In this document: positions 1 to 10,990 of the stretch, piece after piece
Position numbering within the stretch: position 1 is the first letter of the stretch
How the letters are laid out: the number at the start of each line of letters is the position of its first letter
Assembly (NCBI GenBank): GCA_021613375.1
Contig: CM038716.1
Coordinates: forward strand, 9,391,766 to 9,455,765
DNA: 64,000 bases
Origin: Megaleporinus macrocephalus
Lineage: Eukaryota > Chordata > Actinopteri > Characiformes > Anostomidae
Reading direction: 5' to 3'
Made by a program: the position numbers and the translations under genes
The notes under the pieces: generated by a model
What the model saw: only the letters and a program-made list of their open reading frames with translations
What the model was told of the DNA's origin: nothing
Database searches by the model: none

Positions 1-836
1 CCGCTTGTTCGTTTTTTGGATGACTGGCTCCACAAAGAGGATTTTATTACGGATTTCATTGGTTGCCTGGCAACTAATGGCCATTTCATACAGGTGACTA
101 ACTTTATTTTTCGACCTGCGCTTATGCCCCCCCTCCCCAACCGTGTGGTCATGACAGTTTGAAAGTGAGCCCCCCTCACTTCCTCTCCCCCACCTTTTAT
201 AGTACGCCTGGTCTGTCTGGTTACCGCCCCCCCCCTCAGTTCTCAGTGAAAAGGAGGCTGTGATGGATTGATGTTATAAAACTGTGTTGTCGCTGTAGCT
301 CAGTTATTTTATCCGTCCGTCTGCTTGTGTTTGTGTTATCTGACAAGCAGACGCACGTGTACGCTGTCAGGATGTGACCTCACACTTATGTATTTATAAG
401 TACCTATATGTATTAAGTACATGTATCCTGTTTCATAGCAAGTGTCTTTAATAACTGTGTAATAACACATGAACATCACATGCAACAACAATGTAACTAC
501 AAGTGATGTAGCCACTGTTACAGATGGATTACAGCAGTACAGCTTATGTAGTTGCACATGTGCCTCATGTAATTACATTAGAGTATCCTAACAACAGCAT
601 ATTATCTCATGTGATTGCACACGGGTGATAACATGAGTGTAACAGCATTTGTTACCAGTTGCACTTTAGAATTTCATTTCATGCAATTTTCATGCAATTC
701 ACAAACAATACTGTCCATTTCACTATTAATGTAAGTGTATCAGATGATTTTTAAAGAATAAAACTGTTTGTATTAAAGTCTATTTTTGTATAGAGGCTTA
801 TTTTACATATAGTTCTATTATCAGTAATTCTCAGTC
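1..836. other. Non-coding DNA, nothing recognised
   Basis: I see no conserved protein motif, RNA gene or clear repeat here. The stretch at about 125-240 is rich in C runs. From 250 on it is AT-rich with scattered short direct repeats. The only open frame is a 73-codon minus-strand one at 336-557 with no recognisable domain, which is expected by chance. Confidence 0.6.
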
Positions 837-837
837 C

Positions 838-1160
838 TCTGTCTAAATCTCCTGATACGACCACCAATCCAAGTTAAGGATGTTATTGGACTAATTGGTT
901 GTTAGGACACTCTTGCTCAATTGTGATCACAGCTGAAAAACATTCTACTAATAAGTGAGTATAAAAGGGAACAACATTCTAGGTTAGTTTAGTATCTGAA
1001 GATCAGCAGTTGATGTCTTGCTGACCGACTCACAATGACCAGAAAGAAACAACTTTCTTTAGAGACCCGTCAGTCCATTGTTGTGTTAAGGAAGAAGATA
1101 CTCCATTAAAACAAGAACCTTTCACTGTGATCCCAAACTTTTGAGTGGTAGTGTATATTC
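838..1160 (+). mobile_element. Deleted Tc1-like transposon (MITE-type)
   Basis: The right edge (about 1133-1155) carries the sequence CCCAAACTTTTGAGTGGTAG, which matches the usual style of fish Tc1 terminal repeats ('cccaaacttttga-cggtagtgta'). The segment also holds the start of a Tc1-like transposase frame (separate entry). Only about 320 bp separate the probable ends, so most of the transposase gene has been lost and the copy could only have moved with enzyme supplied by another element. The left edge is uncertain. Identification rests on family knowledge, not on a database match. Confidence 0.6.
1035..1109 (+). pseudogene. Tc1-like transposase, N-terminal stub
   Basis: The ATG at 1035 opens a 24-codon frame ending in TAA. 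It begins MTRKKQLSLETRQSIVVLRK, which resembles the first helix of the paired-like DNA-binding domain of Tc1 transposases ('...K-LS--TR--IV-L...'). A full transposase has about 340 residues, so the rest of the DNA-binding domain and the whole DDE catalytic core are absent. It cannot encode a working enzyme. It supports calling the surrounding element a Tc1 deletion derivative. Confidence 0.6.
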
Positions 1161-1454
1161 TATGGTTGAGTTGGTGCTGATGCTGTAGAAGGGTTTTTGG
1201 ACTGATGCAGAAACAGAAAACAAGAAATATGACTTCAACATTGTCCTGATGTCCACTATAGAGGACATTCCATAAAAAATAATAACATGTTTTTTTCATC
1301 CAGTAGACTTATTTTATGTTGAAATTACTGAAATTCTCAAACTTTATTTTTTCTGGATCTCAGGAGGATATAATATGTATGAAACATATATATATATATG
1401 TATATCGCCGCTGCCCGAAGAAAAGCATGTATCCAGATATATAAAAATATGACC
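1161..1454. other. Non-coding spacer with short TA run
   Basis: The DNA between two mobile elements is AT-rich, with a short TA-type run near 1386-1403. No coding or RNA signal is seen. The minus-strand open frame covering 1030-1299 overlaps the Tc1-like element and shows no domain. Confidence 0.5.
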
Positions 1455-2012
1455 AGATATTATTTGAGTGGCGGGTCATTCTCAGCACTGCTGTGACACT
1501 GACGTGATGTTAGTGTGTGTTGTGCTTGCTTGAGTAGATCAGTCACAGTGGTGTCCACTCACTGTCCACTTTATTAGACACTCCTACTACTTGCTGGTCC
1601 ACCTTGTAGATGTAAAGTCAGAGACAGTAGCTCATCTGCTGCTGCACAGTTTGTGTTCCTCTAGTCCTTCATCAGTGGACACAGGACGCCGCCCACAGGA
1701 CACTGCTGTCTGGATAGTTTTGGTTGGTGGACGATTCTCAGTCCAGCAGTGACACTGAGAAGGTGTTTAAACACTCCAGCAGCAGGAGCAGCACTGCTGT
1801 GTCTGATCCACTCACACCAGCACCACACACACTAACACTTGATCCACCACCCTAATAGTACCTGCTCTGTGGTGGTCCTGTGGGGGTCCTGATCATTAAA
1901 GAACAGAGTAATAAAGTATACAGAGAATCAGATGAACTACAGTCTGTAAGTGGAGCTCCTGTATGCTCAGTGGAGCTGATACAGTGAGTGGAGATATAAG
2001 GAGGTGGTTTAA
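1455..2012. mobile_element. Dispersed teleost repeat, probably non-autonomous hAT-like
   Basis: The segment contains a chain of phrases I recognise from a very common fish interspersed repeat: 'cagcactgctgtgacactga', 'tccactttattagacactcc', 'gctgtgtctgatccactcac', 'cctgctctgtggtggtcctg' and 'cagatgaactacagtctgta'. It has no coding capacity. The class (hAT-like, non-autonomous) is from memory and less sure than the fact that it is a dispersed repeat. The part at 1566-1590 (CACTTTATTAGACAC) resembles the unit of the 42-bp array at 33.96-34.88 kb, which suggests that array grew from another copy of this family. Confidence 0.6.
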
Positions 2013-2911
2013 ATGTAATGTATGTATCTATCAGTGTATGTCTCCTCCACAGAATCCTTTATCATAAGCATTCATGGTGTACCTTCTATTACGAAGGACG
2101 CTCTTATCCACGTTCCTCCCGTTCAGATGGGCGCCCGTCCGAACGCGGAGAGCAATTTTAGAGAGAATAGGTCGTACGGCTCGCTCGAGGTAAAATGTAT
2201 TACAGGATTATAAATGGGTCTGAGGACGAGAGGAATTGATAGAGGGAGAAAGAGAACGAGAACGAGTGGGGGGAAAAAAATTCAGAGGAAATCCATTACT
2301 GTAAGGTTTTGCTTCTCAGGAGTAATATATGAACGCTACTCCGATATGCAAATAGCAATTTCTCTCCTGTCGTACCGTTTCTAAGCGATAAGACCCCTAT
2401 TTTCTCATTTCTCAGCTTCTCTCTCTCTCTGTATACCAGTTTCTGTTCTTCATTAATACATTACTGGCTTGACTGGAGGTTTAATCATAGCTTATATTGT
2501 ATATTCAGGACTTATATTGTACATTCAGTACCGTTTTTAAGGCTTGTGGTGGTTATACGACTCGGTCACCTTGGGTGAAGTTTATTTGTTACACAGGGTA
2601 CAGTTTTGGCATGGCTCTGGATTTGTTGCATGGCAGGCCTTTAAGTTGAACGTGAATATAGTTTTTTTTCACCCCAATCAAGTCAAACGCACCCTTCATG
2701 TGTGACTCAGCTGCCGCAGCCTGCGACAGCAGTGATTCCGTGCAGCTCTCTGTCCTTATTATGGCTAGAAAACACAAAGTTCCTCTAGATTTCATCAGGT
2801 ACCGTTGACCTATGGCTAGGACGGATGAGTCACGGCTAGAAGGAGCATTCGAGGTCAGTTAGGTTTCAGTCAGGACAAAGAAACGAGCATGAGACTCATG
2901 CGCAATCCCAC
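2013..2911. other. Non-coding DNA, nothing recognised
   Basis: This is mixed-composition, apparently single-copy sequence with a short CT run near 2420-2432. Open frames at 2022-2213 (+) and 2589-2795 (-) have no recognisable domain. The stretch at about 2290-2410 is not low-complexity and could be tested for conservation, but nothing in it identifies a function. Confidence 0.5.
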
Positions 2912-3995
2912 GTGGCCATTAGCATCCAGTCTGTAAAGCATCTGCAGTGTCTGCAAAGCTGTTGCAACCTTGGTGAGTGGCCAGTGTTGTCTGTGGCATC
3001 ACCAGCAACCAACATCCAACTCCACTGCAACTCCACTGATACTTACATTTATCACCAACGTTCACCAACAGATCTTCTGTACCTACTACCATACTTACTC
3101 CTACTGACCACCAGCACCATCAGCTCATCTTCTCATTCACCAGTTCTCCTGTTGCAACCTTGGTGAGTGGCCAGTGTTGTCTTTGGCATCACCAGCAACC
3201 AACATCCAACTCCGCTGCAACTCTTGTCGTTAAAGTTACGGCTGTTTACTTAAATCTGTCACCAGTGTTCACCAACAGATCACCGGAACACACTACCATA
3301 CCCACTCCTACTGAACACCAGCACCATCAGCTCATCTTCTCATTCACCAGTTCTCCTGTTACAACCTTGGTGAGTGGCCAGTGTTGTCTGTGGCGTCACC
3401 AGCAACCAACATCCAACTCCACTGCAACTCTCGTCGTTAAAGTTACGGCTGTTTACTTAAATCTGTCACCAGTGTTCACCCACAGATCACCTGTACACAC
3501 TACCATACTCACTCCTACTGACCACCAGCACTATCAGCTCAGCTTCTCATTCACCAGTTCTCCTGTTGCAACCTTGGTGAGTGGCCAGTGTTGTTTTTGG
3601 CATCACCAGCAACCAACGTCCAACTCCACTGCAACTCTCGTCGTTAAAGTTACGGCTGTTTACTTAAATCTGTCACCAGTGTTCACCAACAGATCACCTG
3701 TACACACTAACATACTCACTCCTACTGACCACCAGCACCATCAGCTCATCTTCTCATTCACCAGTTCTCCTGTTACAACCTTGGTGAGTGGCCAGTGTTG
3801 TCTTTGGCATCACCAGCAACCAACATCCAACTCCACTGCAACTCTGTTGTCGTTGATGTTACGGCTGTTTACTTAAATCTGTCACCTGTGTTCACCCACA
3901 GATCACCTGTACACACTAACATACTCACTCCTACTGACCACCAGCACCATCAGTTCAGCTTTTCATTCACCAGTTTTCCTGCTTCACCCTCATGC
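2912..3995. repeat. 207-bp tandem repeat, about 5 copies
   Basis: The landmark 'gttrcaaccttggtgagtgg' starts at about 2961, 3151, 3358, 3565 and 3772. The last three intervals are exactly 207 bp; the first is 190 bp because that copy carries a deletion. Each unit then reads through a 'catcaccagcaaccaac' segment and a 'caccagcaccatcagctca' segment. Since 207 is 69 codons, a plus-strand frame stays open over 3160-3876 (238 codons) with a 69-residue repeat rich in His, Gln, Thr and Ser. I see no start context, signal peptide or known domain, so I read this as a non-coding array. Confidence 0.85.
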
Positions 3996-4019
3996 ACTTG
4001 GTAGGAGTGAGTATTGTAT

Positions 4020-4092
4020 GGTGAACAGTTGGTCTGTGGGTGATGTGACTGGTCACTGGTGAGAGATTTCAAACTACAGCTACAAGAAACAA
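4020..4092. repeat. Dispersed segment shared with 40.52 kb
   Basis: The stretch 'ttggtctgtgggtgatgtg' plus the following 'ctggtcactggtgagaga' and a 'ctacagctaca' tail reappears almost unchanged at about 40519-40572, 36 kb away. It lies between the 207-bp array and the diverged 200-bp array, so it may be the edge of a dispersed element. I cannot assign its class. Confidence 0.55.
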
Positions 4093-6880
4093 TACAAACC
4101 CCTGATTGTTTACACCTTATTATCCTGCAACAGTGCAACCAGTTATGCAAAATATGGTTTCAACAAAATTCTGAGATCTTGCAAGACTGGTGTGATCATC
4201 TTTGGTGTCTCCAAAACAGTCTGAGGCAGTGGGACCAGCCGTGTGGCCAACTTGAAGTCTAGCACAAGGAAAAGCATGAAATCAAGGGCAGCGGTGCAAC
4301 CCACTACTCTGTAGCAACCCCCACCACTATAACACATTTGTTGTTATTTGAAACTGTTGACTCTGGACTGCCCTCTAGTGGATGAATCAGTGACTTGCAC
4401 AGAATATATACCTTTTGGGCCTCAAAAATCATTTCGGGTGCACAACTGGTCATACAGTTGCAGGCAACTTTGGCGACACCAAAGACAACATTGCCATTGA
4501 GTTACACTGCTGACTTCATGCTGGTCACATGGCCTCAGTTGGTGTTGCATCAAGCACTTTGGTCACTTTGGTGTCACCAGAACTGTTTTAGAACTTCCAT
4601 TATGTCCATTTCATTTTATGTCCAAACGCTGTACCCGTCACTGCCCACATACTTGAATGCATCATTTACATTGGCATGGATGTTGAGCACTACATCCACT
4701 AGAGGGCAGTACAGAATCCAATAATGTATCTACTATGAAAGAGAGGAAAGAGGCAGCATTGTGGGTGGAGGTGGTCCGTGAGGCCGTCATATGCTTCAGC
4801 ATGTGGATGTAGAATTATTTTCAATTATATTACTGAGGCGTTGTCTCGGTGAGCTGGTGGTTAAGCTGCCCCCACGATTCCAGGTGGATTTGCCCCGTTT
4901 GGTCCGTATCTGTAAGCTTTCGGAGAACATGCACTAATACGGATGAAACGAGTGCAGAGTACGGACAGAAGCTCCGTCTGTATCCGTATTTAAGGTTCAG
5001 CATAATTGAGCCTTAACCCGTCATCAGCATGAGTCAGCCGTGTGACTCAACGGGGAAAAATATGAAGTTCCGCAAGGCCCTGGTAATCCTCTCCCTGAAA
5101 CCATCAAACACAACACTGCCTCGAATCTGGGGGGGCAAAACGATGATATCAATGAAATGTGTTATAGTCATGGTGGTTGGTACAGTGTAGTTGGTTATAC
5201 CGGTTGTGTAGTTGGTTATAGCACTGTCTTTGGTGTCACCAAAGCTGTTTGAAACTATATGAAACCATCATGCAACTGAAATGATTTAGACAAAATTAAG
5301 GTATATATTCAGTGCTAGGTTGAACCTGTTAGAGTTAACAGGTTCTAATCACAAGTTCTGGTTTGAAGGCAACAAAGCAAGAGGACTTGTGGTGCTCTGA
5401 CTCTGTGTTGACTCTGATTTGAGGCAGTGCGACCAGTTGGGAGACCAACACGAAGGCAGCAACTGACAGAAACATGAAATCTAACCAGGCAAGTGGTGTC
5501 ACCAGAGCTGTCTGAGGATGTGTGACCTCGTGGTGCAACCAGCAGAGCGACTTAGCGGCCATGAAAAAATGCTAAATGCCTGTAAGGCTGTTGGTTGAGC
5601 TCCTCTGTCCATAGTGCTTGATGCAACATCTACTGAGGCTGTGTGACCAGCATGAAGTCAGCAGTGTAACTTAATGGCAACGTTGTATTTGGTGTTGCCA
5701 AAGTTGCCTGAAACTGTATGACCAGTTGTGCAATCGAAGTCCAGAGTCAACAGTTTCAAATAACAACAAATGTGTTATAGGGGTGGGGGTTGGTACAGTG
5801 TAGTTGGTTACACCGCTGCCCTCCTCGCTGTCAGCAGTGTAACTTAATCGCAGCACTGTCTTTGGTGTCACCAAAGCTGTTTGAAACCATACAACCAGTC
5901 GTGCAACTGAAATGATTTAGGCAAAATACAAGTATATATTCAGGGCAAGGTGCTTATCCATCCACTAGAGGTCAGTTTAGAGTCAACAGTTTCAAAAAAG
6001 AACAAACTTAGTGGAGGTTGTTGGTACAGTCTAGTGGGTAACTTAATCTCAACATGGTTTCACCAAAGCTGCCTGAAACAGTACAACCAGTCATGCGACT
6101 GAAGTGATTTACAAGACAAAAAAGGATATGCATTAATATGCAGTGTAAGTCGCTAATCCATCCACTAGAGGGCAGAGTCAAAAGTTTCCAATAAAACTTT
6201 AACTTAATCGCAAAATTGGTGTCACCAAAGTTGCCTGAAACCATATGACCAAAATGATTTATGAAGGTATAAATGCAGTGCAATGTGCTAATCTACCCAC
6301 TAGAGGGCAGAGTCAGAGGTTTTACCTAACAACAAACATAGTGGAGGTTGTTGGTACAGGGCAGTGGGTTACTGCTGCCAAGACTGCAACTCAATCGCAA
6401 TGTTGTCTTCGGTGTCATCATCGCTGCTTGAAACCGTATGACCAGTCAGGCAACCAAAATGATTTACCAGACAAAAGATATATATTCATATATATTCATA
6501 ATTCATCCACTAGAGGGCTGTCTCCAGTTTCCAAAAGTCCAAACTTTCAAATAATGACAAACATTGTGTCCATGCTGCCAGCAGTGCAACTCAATCGCAA
6601 TGTTGTCTTTGGTGTCACCAAATCTGCCTAAAACTGTATGACCAAACGTGCACCTGAAATGATTTAGTATATATGATTTAGTATATATTCAGGCACTAAT
6701 CTATCCACCAGAGGGCGGTCCAGAGTCAGAAGATTTAAATAACAACAAACATAGTGGACGTTGTTGCTACTGTGTAGTGGATTTTGCCGCTGCCTTCCAA
6801 GCAGAGCAACTTAACGGCAACATTGTCTTTGGTGTCACCAAAGTTGCGTGAAACCGGATGACCAGTTATTGACCAGGTGG
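4093..6880. repeat. Diverged tandem array, units about 160-220 bp, some inverted
   Basis: Recurring landmarks are 'ttggtgtcaccaaagctg', 'tgaaaccgtatgaccagtc', 'gaaatgattta' followed by a 'tatatattca' run, 'atccactagagggcagagtc' and 'aacaacaaacatagtgga'. In the right-hand part 'ggtgtcacc' starts near 5864, 6056, 6218, 6411, 6611 and 6831, giving spacings of 192, 162, 193, 200 and 220 bp. Copies near 4290-4560 are reverse complements (for example 'gactgccctctagtggatga' at 4368), so the block contains an inversion. About 4740-5180 is unlike the unit and looks single-copy. Small open frames here have no domains. Confidence 0.75.
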
Positions 6881-7216
6881 AAAATGCTAAGCAGGTACGG
6901 ATTGTAGCTTGGAGTTAAAGCGAGTCGCTAATAAAGCAGGATTCCATTGTTTGAGGAGATTTGAAGTAAGAGCTGAGGAGCAGATCTGCTGGCTGCTTCA
7001 GGGAAGCCTGTTTGAAGAGAGTGTTTGAAATCCGAAGCGGTGGGTTTGGCTGCAGAACACAGGTTCTGGAACGTCGATGCTCGGCTGCGGAGTTTGGGGC
7101 GTTTTTGATGCACTTCATCTGGTAGACAAGTACAAACACAAGTTCATGCTTTATTTATTAGTGTGTAGAGGAGCATTGCTTTCAGCCATTATGGCTCTCT
7201 CATGCACTCTACCTCC

Positions 7217-7256
<40 letters not shown>

Positions 7257-7844
7257 ACCTCTGGAGTTCCTGCTGCTTAACAACTGCATAATAAAAGTTA
7301 ATGCACAGTATTTGGAGCTCAGTTCAGTTAATGGGACCCTGTTTTGTAATCCTGCTCACTTGTTCCTCACAGCGGTGTACTTTTTTTAGTACTTTTTTGT
7401 ACTTTTTGGTACACTTTTGGTACTTGACTCTCTCTGTAATACCATAAAATGTAAATTCAGTTGTAACATTCCAAACACGCCCCCAACCGCCAACCTCCGA
7501 CCCCAAAACCTCCAAAACCATCTCCACCTCCAGCCTGTCCCAGTCTGTGACGAGGGCAGGATAGTGTAAACACTCTGTCATGTGAGGAAACCTGTGCTTT
7601 GGGAGTCGTGGTGGTGAGGATTGGGTGCTGCCACTGTCTGTGGTGTTATCATCACTATGTTGTATATGATGTAATATTTCCTCATAAGTAGCACTTTTGG
7701 TTTCGGATTGAAGTTTCAGACGTACCTACAACATCTCACATAACGTTCCTGCTGGTTTAGTGTAAATAGCTTCTGGTGAGGAATTTTCTTAAACAACAGC
7801 TCAACCAACATTCTCATTTATTGTCTGACAATGGTTAGATTTTT
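6881..7844. other. Non-coding DNA with a CT microsatellite
   Basis: The segment is mostly single-copy in appearance. A (CT)n run lies at about 7209-7254, and several 'gtactttt' repeats occur at 7375-7425. Open frames at 6915-7139 (-), 7077-7280 (+) and 7324-7581 (-) lack recognisable domains; the second ends in the CT run. Confidence 0.55.
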
Positions 7845-8795
7845 AGATGCTTATCTAGGTGTTTTCTCAGGTTTGATGTTTGACCAGGTGTTTCTTCAGG
7901 ATAGATGTGTTTGACCAGATGTTTTCTCTGCTTATATGTGTTTGACCAGATGTTTCCTCTGCTTATATGCGTTTGTCCAGGTGTTTCCTCTGGTTATATG
8001 TGTTTGACCAGGTGTTTCCTCTGTTTATATGTGTTTGACCAGGTGTTTCCTCTGTTTATATGTGTTTGACCAGGTGTTTTCTCAGGTTAGATGTGTTTGA
8101 CCAGCTGTTTCTTCAAGTTATAAGTGCTGACCAGGTGCTTCCTCAGGCTAGATATTTAAAGCAGGTGTTTCCTCAGGCTAAACGTGTCTGACCAGGTTTT
8201 TCTTCAAATTAGATGGTGTTTTCTTCAGGTTAGAAGTGTTGACCAGGTGTTTCCATAGGTTTTATATGTTTAAGCAAGCGTTTCCTCAGGTTAGATGCAT
8301 TTGACCAGGTGTTTCTTAAGGTTAGAAGTGTTTGTCCAGGTGTTTCCTCAGGATAGATGTGCTTGATCAGGTGTTTCTTCAGGTTAGATGTGTTTGACCA
8401 GGTGTTTCTTCAGGTTAGAAGTGTTTGACCAGGTGTTTCCTCTGGTTATATGTGTTTGACCAGGTGTTTCCTCAGGTTAGATGTGCTTGATCAGGTGTTT
8501 CTTCAGGTTAGATGTGTTTGACCAGGTGTTTCTTCAGACTAGAAGTGTTGACCAGATGTTTCCACAGGTTAAAAGTGTCTGACCAGGTGTTTCTTCAAGT
8601 TAGATGTGTTTGACCAGGTGTTTCTTTAGGTTAAAAGTGTTGACCAGATGTTTCCTCAAGTTTGATATGTTTAAGCAGGTGGTTTCTCAGGTTAGATGTT
8701 TGTCTATGTGTTTCTCCAGGTTAGAAGTGTCTGACCAGGTGTTACCTCAGGTTAGATCTGGTTGAACAGGTGTTTCTTCAGGTTAGATCTGTTTA
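7845..8795. repeat. 31-bp minisatellite, about 30 copies
   Basis: The unit is close to 'tttgaccaggtgtttcctca' followed by 'ggttagatgtg'. Adjacent copies at 8392 and 8422 are 30-31 bp apart, and the array runs without interruption. Copies vary by a few bases (cctctggttatat or cttcaggttagaa variants) and some lose single bases. There are no spacers, so it is not a CRISPR array. It has no coding potential. Confidence 0.85.
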
Positions 8796-9654
8796 AAGAA
8801 GACGCAGAAGAAACTAGAGTGCTGTCTGCATACAGAGCACCGCAGCCTGCTGCTAGATTGTAAACCACGAGCCTCTCTGACCTTCACGTTATCCACCTAA
8901 CGATAGCGTCCTGATGCGAGCAGTCGACTCGGAACGGCACCTCACTGCAAATGAGCCTCCGCTCGAGCTTCCTGCATAAATAACAGATTGAACAGAAAAC
9001 AGCTCAACACTCACAAACACATCTGACATGACAAACGAACGAGCGGCGGCATAAAACAAACCAGGAAAGCAGGAATTAGTGCAAATGAGGGTTGAACGTT
9101 GGAGTGGAAATGGAAAAATGGAAATGCGACCCTAATCTAATGAAGCTTCCATGCATGAAATTCAATTTTGATGATTTTCTTCCTATGAAATTGGCAAAAA
9201 ACACTACAAACAAAACTGCTGACTCCCACTTGGAGACACTTGTGTAACAGCTCATCTACTGGTCCCATATCTCCAGCTTTCGGTCTTCACCTGGTTATCA
9301 CACGTGCCTCTTCACAGCACCGGATTGGGGACCTGCAGAATGGCCATTGGTAATGGTCTGTTGAGTTGTGTATATGACGTCAAGGCTGGTTGACACTTCC
9401 CAAGCCGACGTCTGAGGTCGTGTCATCATGCTTTAGTCTGCATCATGTTAGCAAGTCTGGTTTTAAGCTGGTGCTAATTTTCTAATGGTGGTTGATAAGT
9501 TGCTTAGGCAGATTTAGAAGCTGGTTTATGAAATATTTTTCCAAATTAGCTCAAACTGCATCCCACAATATACAAAAAATTCTATGTAAAAATTAATTAG
9601 GCACTAACGCCTTTGATATGTACAAGGATTGTGTTATAATCAGAGATAAAAACA
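8796..9654. other. Non-coding DNA, nothing recognised
   Basis: This is apparently single-copy DNA of balanced composition at 8800-9150, then more AT-rich. I find no ORF with a domain, no RNA gene and no tandem repeat. The balanced part could be tested for conservation between fish genomes. Confidence 0.5.
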
Positions 9655-9965
9655 AAATTAACATAGTCAATGTGATCTTTTATAGGCTATTTTTACTATT
9701 AGGTGTTTCGCACACACTTATCCTTATATAAAGGTATAAGTATATATTATAACAGTTATATTATAACAGCCCCTACGTAAGAGACATTTTGCTGGTCCTT
9801 ACTTTTCTCTAAAAATCAATATAAAAAAATAGAATAGAACAGAAAGCTAGATTAAACTATGGTTAGGGTTAGGTTCAGGTGTAGGTGTAGTATTATTTAT
9901 TTATAGTAAAACAAAGATCAATAAAAACCTATGGATGACCTCACTAATACAGTTAGACAAACGTG
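9655..9965. mobile_element. Dispersed teleost repeat ending in a GT tail
   Basis: The run 'ctatggttagggttaggttc' (about 9857-9876), 'atagtaaaacaaagatcaat' and 'aaacctatggatgacctc' followed by 'agacaaacgtgt' and a GT stretch is a pattern I know from a very common fish interspersed element. The two TTAGGG-like units belong to that element and are not a telomere remnant. The left boundary is uncertain. Its terminal GT stretch directly adjoins the large TG-rich array and may have seeded it. Confidence 0.55.
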
Positions 9966-10430
9966 TTTGTGTGTGTGTGTATTTGGATGCTTCACTGCCC
10001 CCTAGTGTGTGTGTGTATGTGTGTATGTGTGTGTGTGTGTATGTGTGTGTATGTGTGTGTGTGTGTGTGTTTGTGTGTATTTGGATGTTTCACTGCCCCT
10101 ATTGTGTGTGTGTGTGTGTGTATGTGTGTGTGTGTATGTGTGTGTATGTGTGTGTGTGTGTTTGTGTGTATTTGGATGTTTCACTGCCCCCTATTGTGTG
10201 TGTGTGTATGCATGTGTGTGTTTATGTGTGTGTGTGTGTGTGTTGTGTGTGTTTATGTGTGTATTTGGATGTTTCACTGCCCCCATTGTGTGTGTGTGTG
10301 TGTATGTGTGTGTGTGTGTGTATGTGTGTTGTGTGTGTGTTTTTGTGTGTATTTGGATGTTTTACTGCACCCTATTCTGTGTTTGTGTGCGTATGTATTT
10401 GGATGTTTCACTGCCCCCTATTGTGTGTGT

Positions 10431-10473
<43 letters not shown>

Positions 10474-10696
10474 TGTTTATGTGTGTATTTGGATGTTTCA
10501 CTGCCCCCTATTGTGTGTGTATGTGTGTGTATGCGTGTGTGTGTGTGTATGTATGTGTGTGTGTGTGTTGTGTGTGTGTGTGTATGTGTGTGTGTGTGTG
10601 TATGTATATGTGTGTGTGTGTGTGTTTTTGTGTGTATTTGGATGTTTCACTGCCCCCTATTGTGTGTATGTGTGTTGTGTGTGTTGTGTGTGTGTA

Positions 10697-10733
<37 letters not shown>

Positions 10734-10781
10734 ATGTGTGTATTTGGATGTTTCACTGCCCCTTATTGTGTGTGTGTGTGT

Positions 10782-10827
<46 letters not shown>

Positions 10828-10935
10828 GTATGTGTGTGTGTATGTATATGTGTGTGTGTGTGTGTGTGTTGTGTGTGTGTGTGTGTGTTTTTGTGTGTAT
10901 TTGGATGTTTTACTGCCCCCTAGTGTGCATGTGTA
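9966..10935. repeat. Compound TG array with about 10 copies of a SINE-like core
   Basis: Long TG/TATG tracts are broken by a repeated core, 'gtatttggatgtttcactgc' plus 'cccctattg', at about 9981, 10077, 10168, 10259, 10349, 10395, 10486, 10631, 10738 and 10898. Spacing is about 45-160 bp and depends on TG length. The core matches the 48-bp unit at 14.7-18.9 kb ('gtatgtgggtgtttcactgc' plus 'cccctagtg'). All three plus-strand frames read open for 300-360 codons as Cys-Val or Cys-Met-Val strings, an artefact of TG repeats. Confidence 0.85.
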
Positions 10936-10990
10936 TGTGTGTATGTGGGTTTTTCACTACACGGATGGGTTTAATATGAAGGTCTGTGTG
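10936..10990 (+). mobile_element. SINE 3' tail fragment
   Basis: Directly after the TG-rich array comes 'ttcactacacggatgggttt' followed by 'aatatgaaggtctgtgtg'. This matches the tail style of a fish tRNA-type SINE ('ttcactgcacggatgggtta...atgcggaggac'). It suggests the array at 9966-10935 expanded inside a SINE, leaving the tail on its right side. Confidence 0.5.

Noticed and set aside
7845..8795. CRISPR-like 31-bp repeats
   Set aside because: The units are contiguous, without unique spacers, and the genome is that of a fish.
9855..9876. Interstitial telomere repeat (GGTTAGGGTTAGG)
   Set aside because: There are only about two units, and they belong to a known type of dispersed fish repeat.
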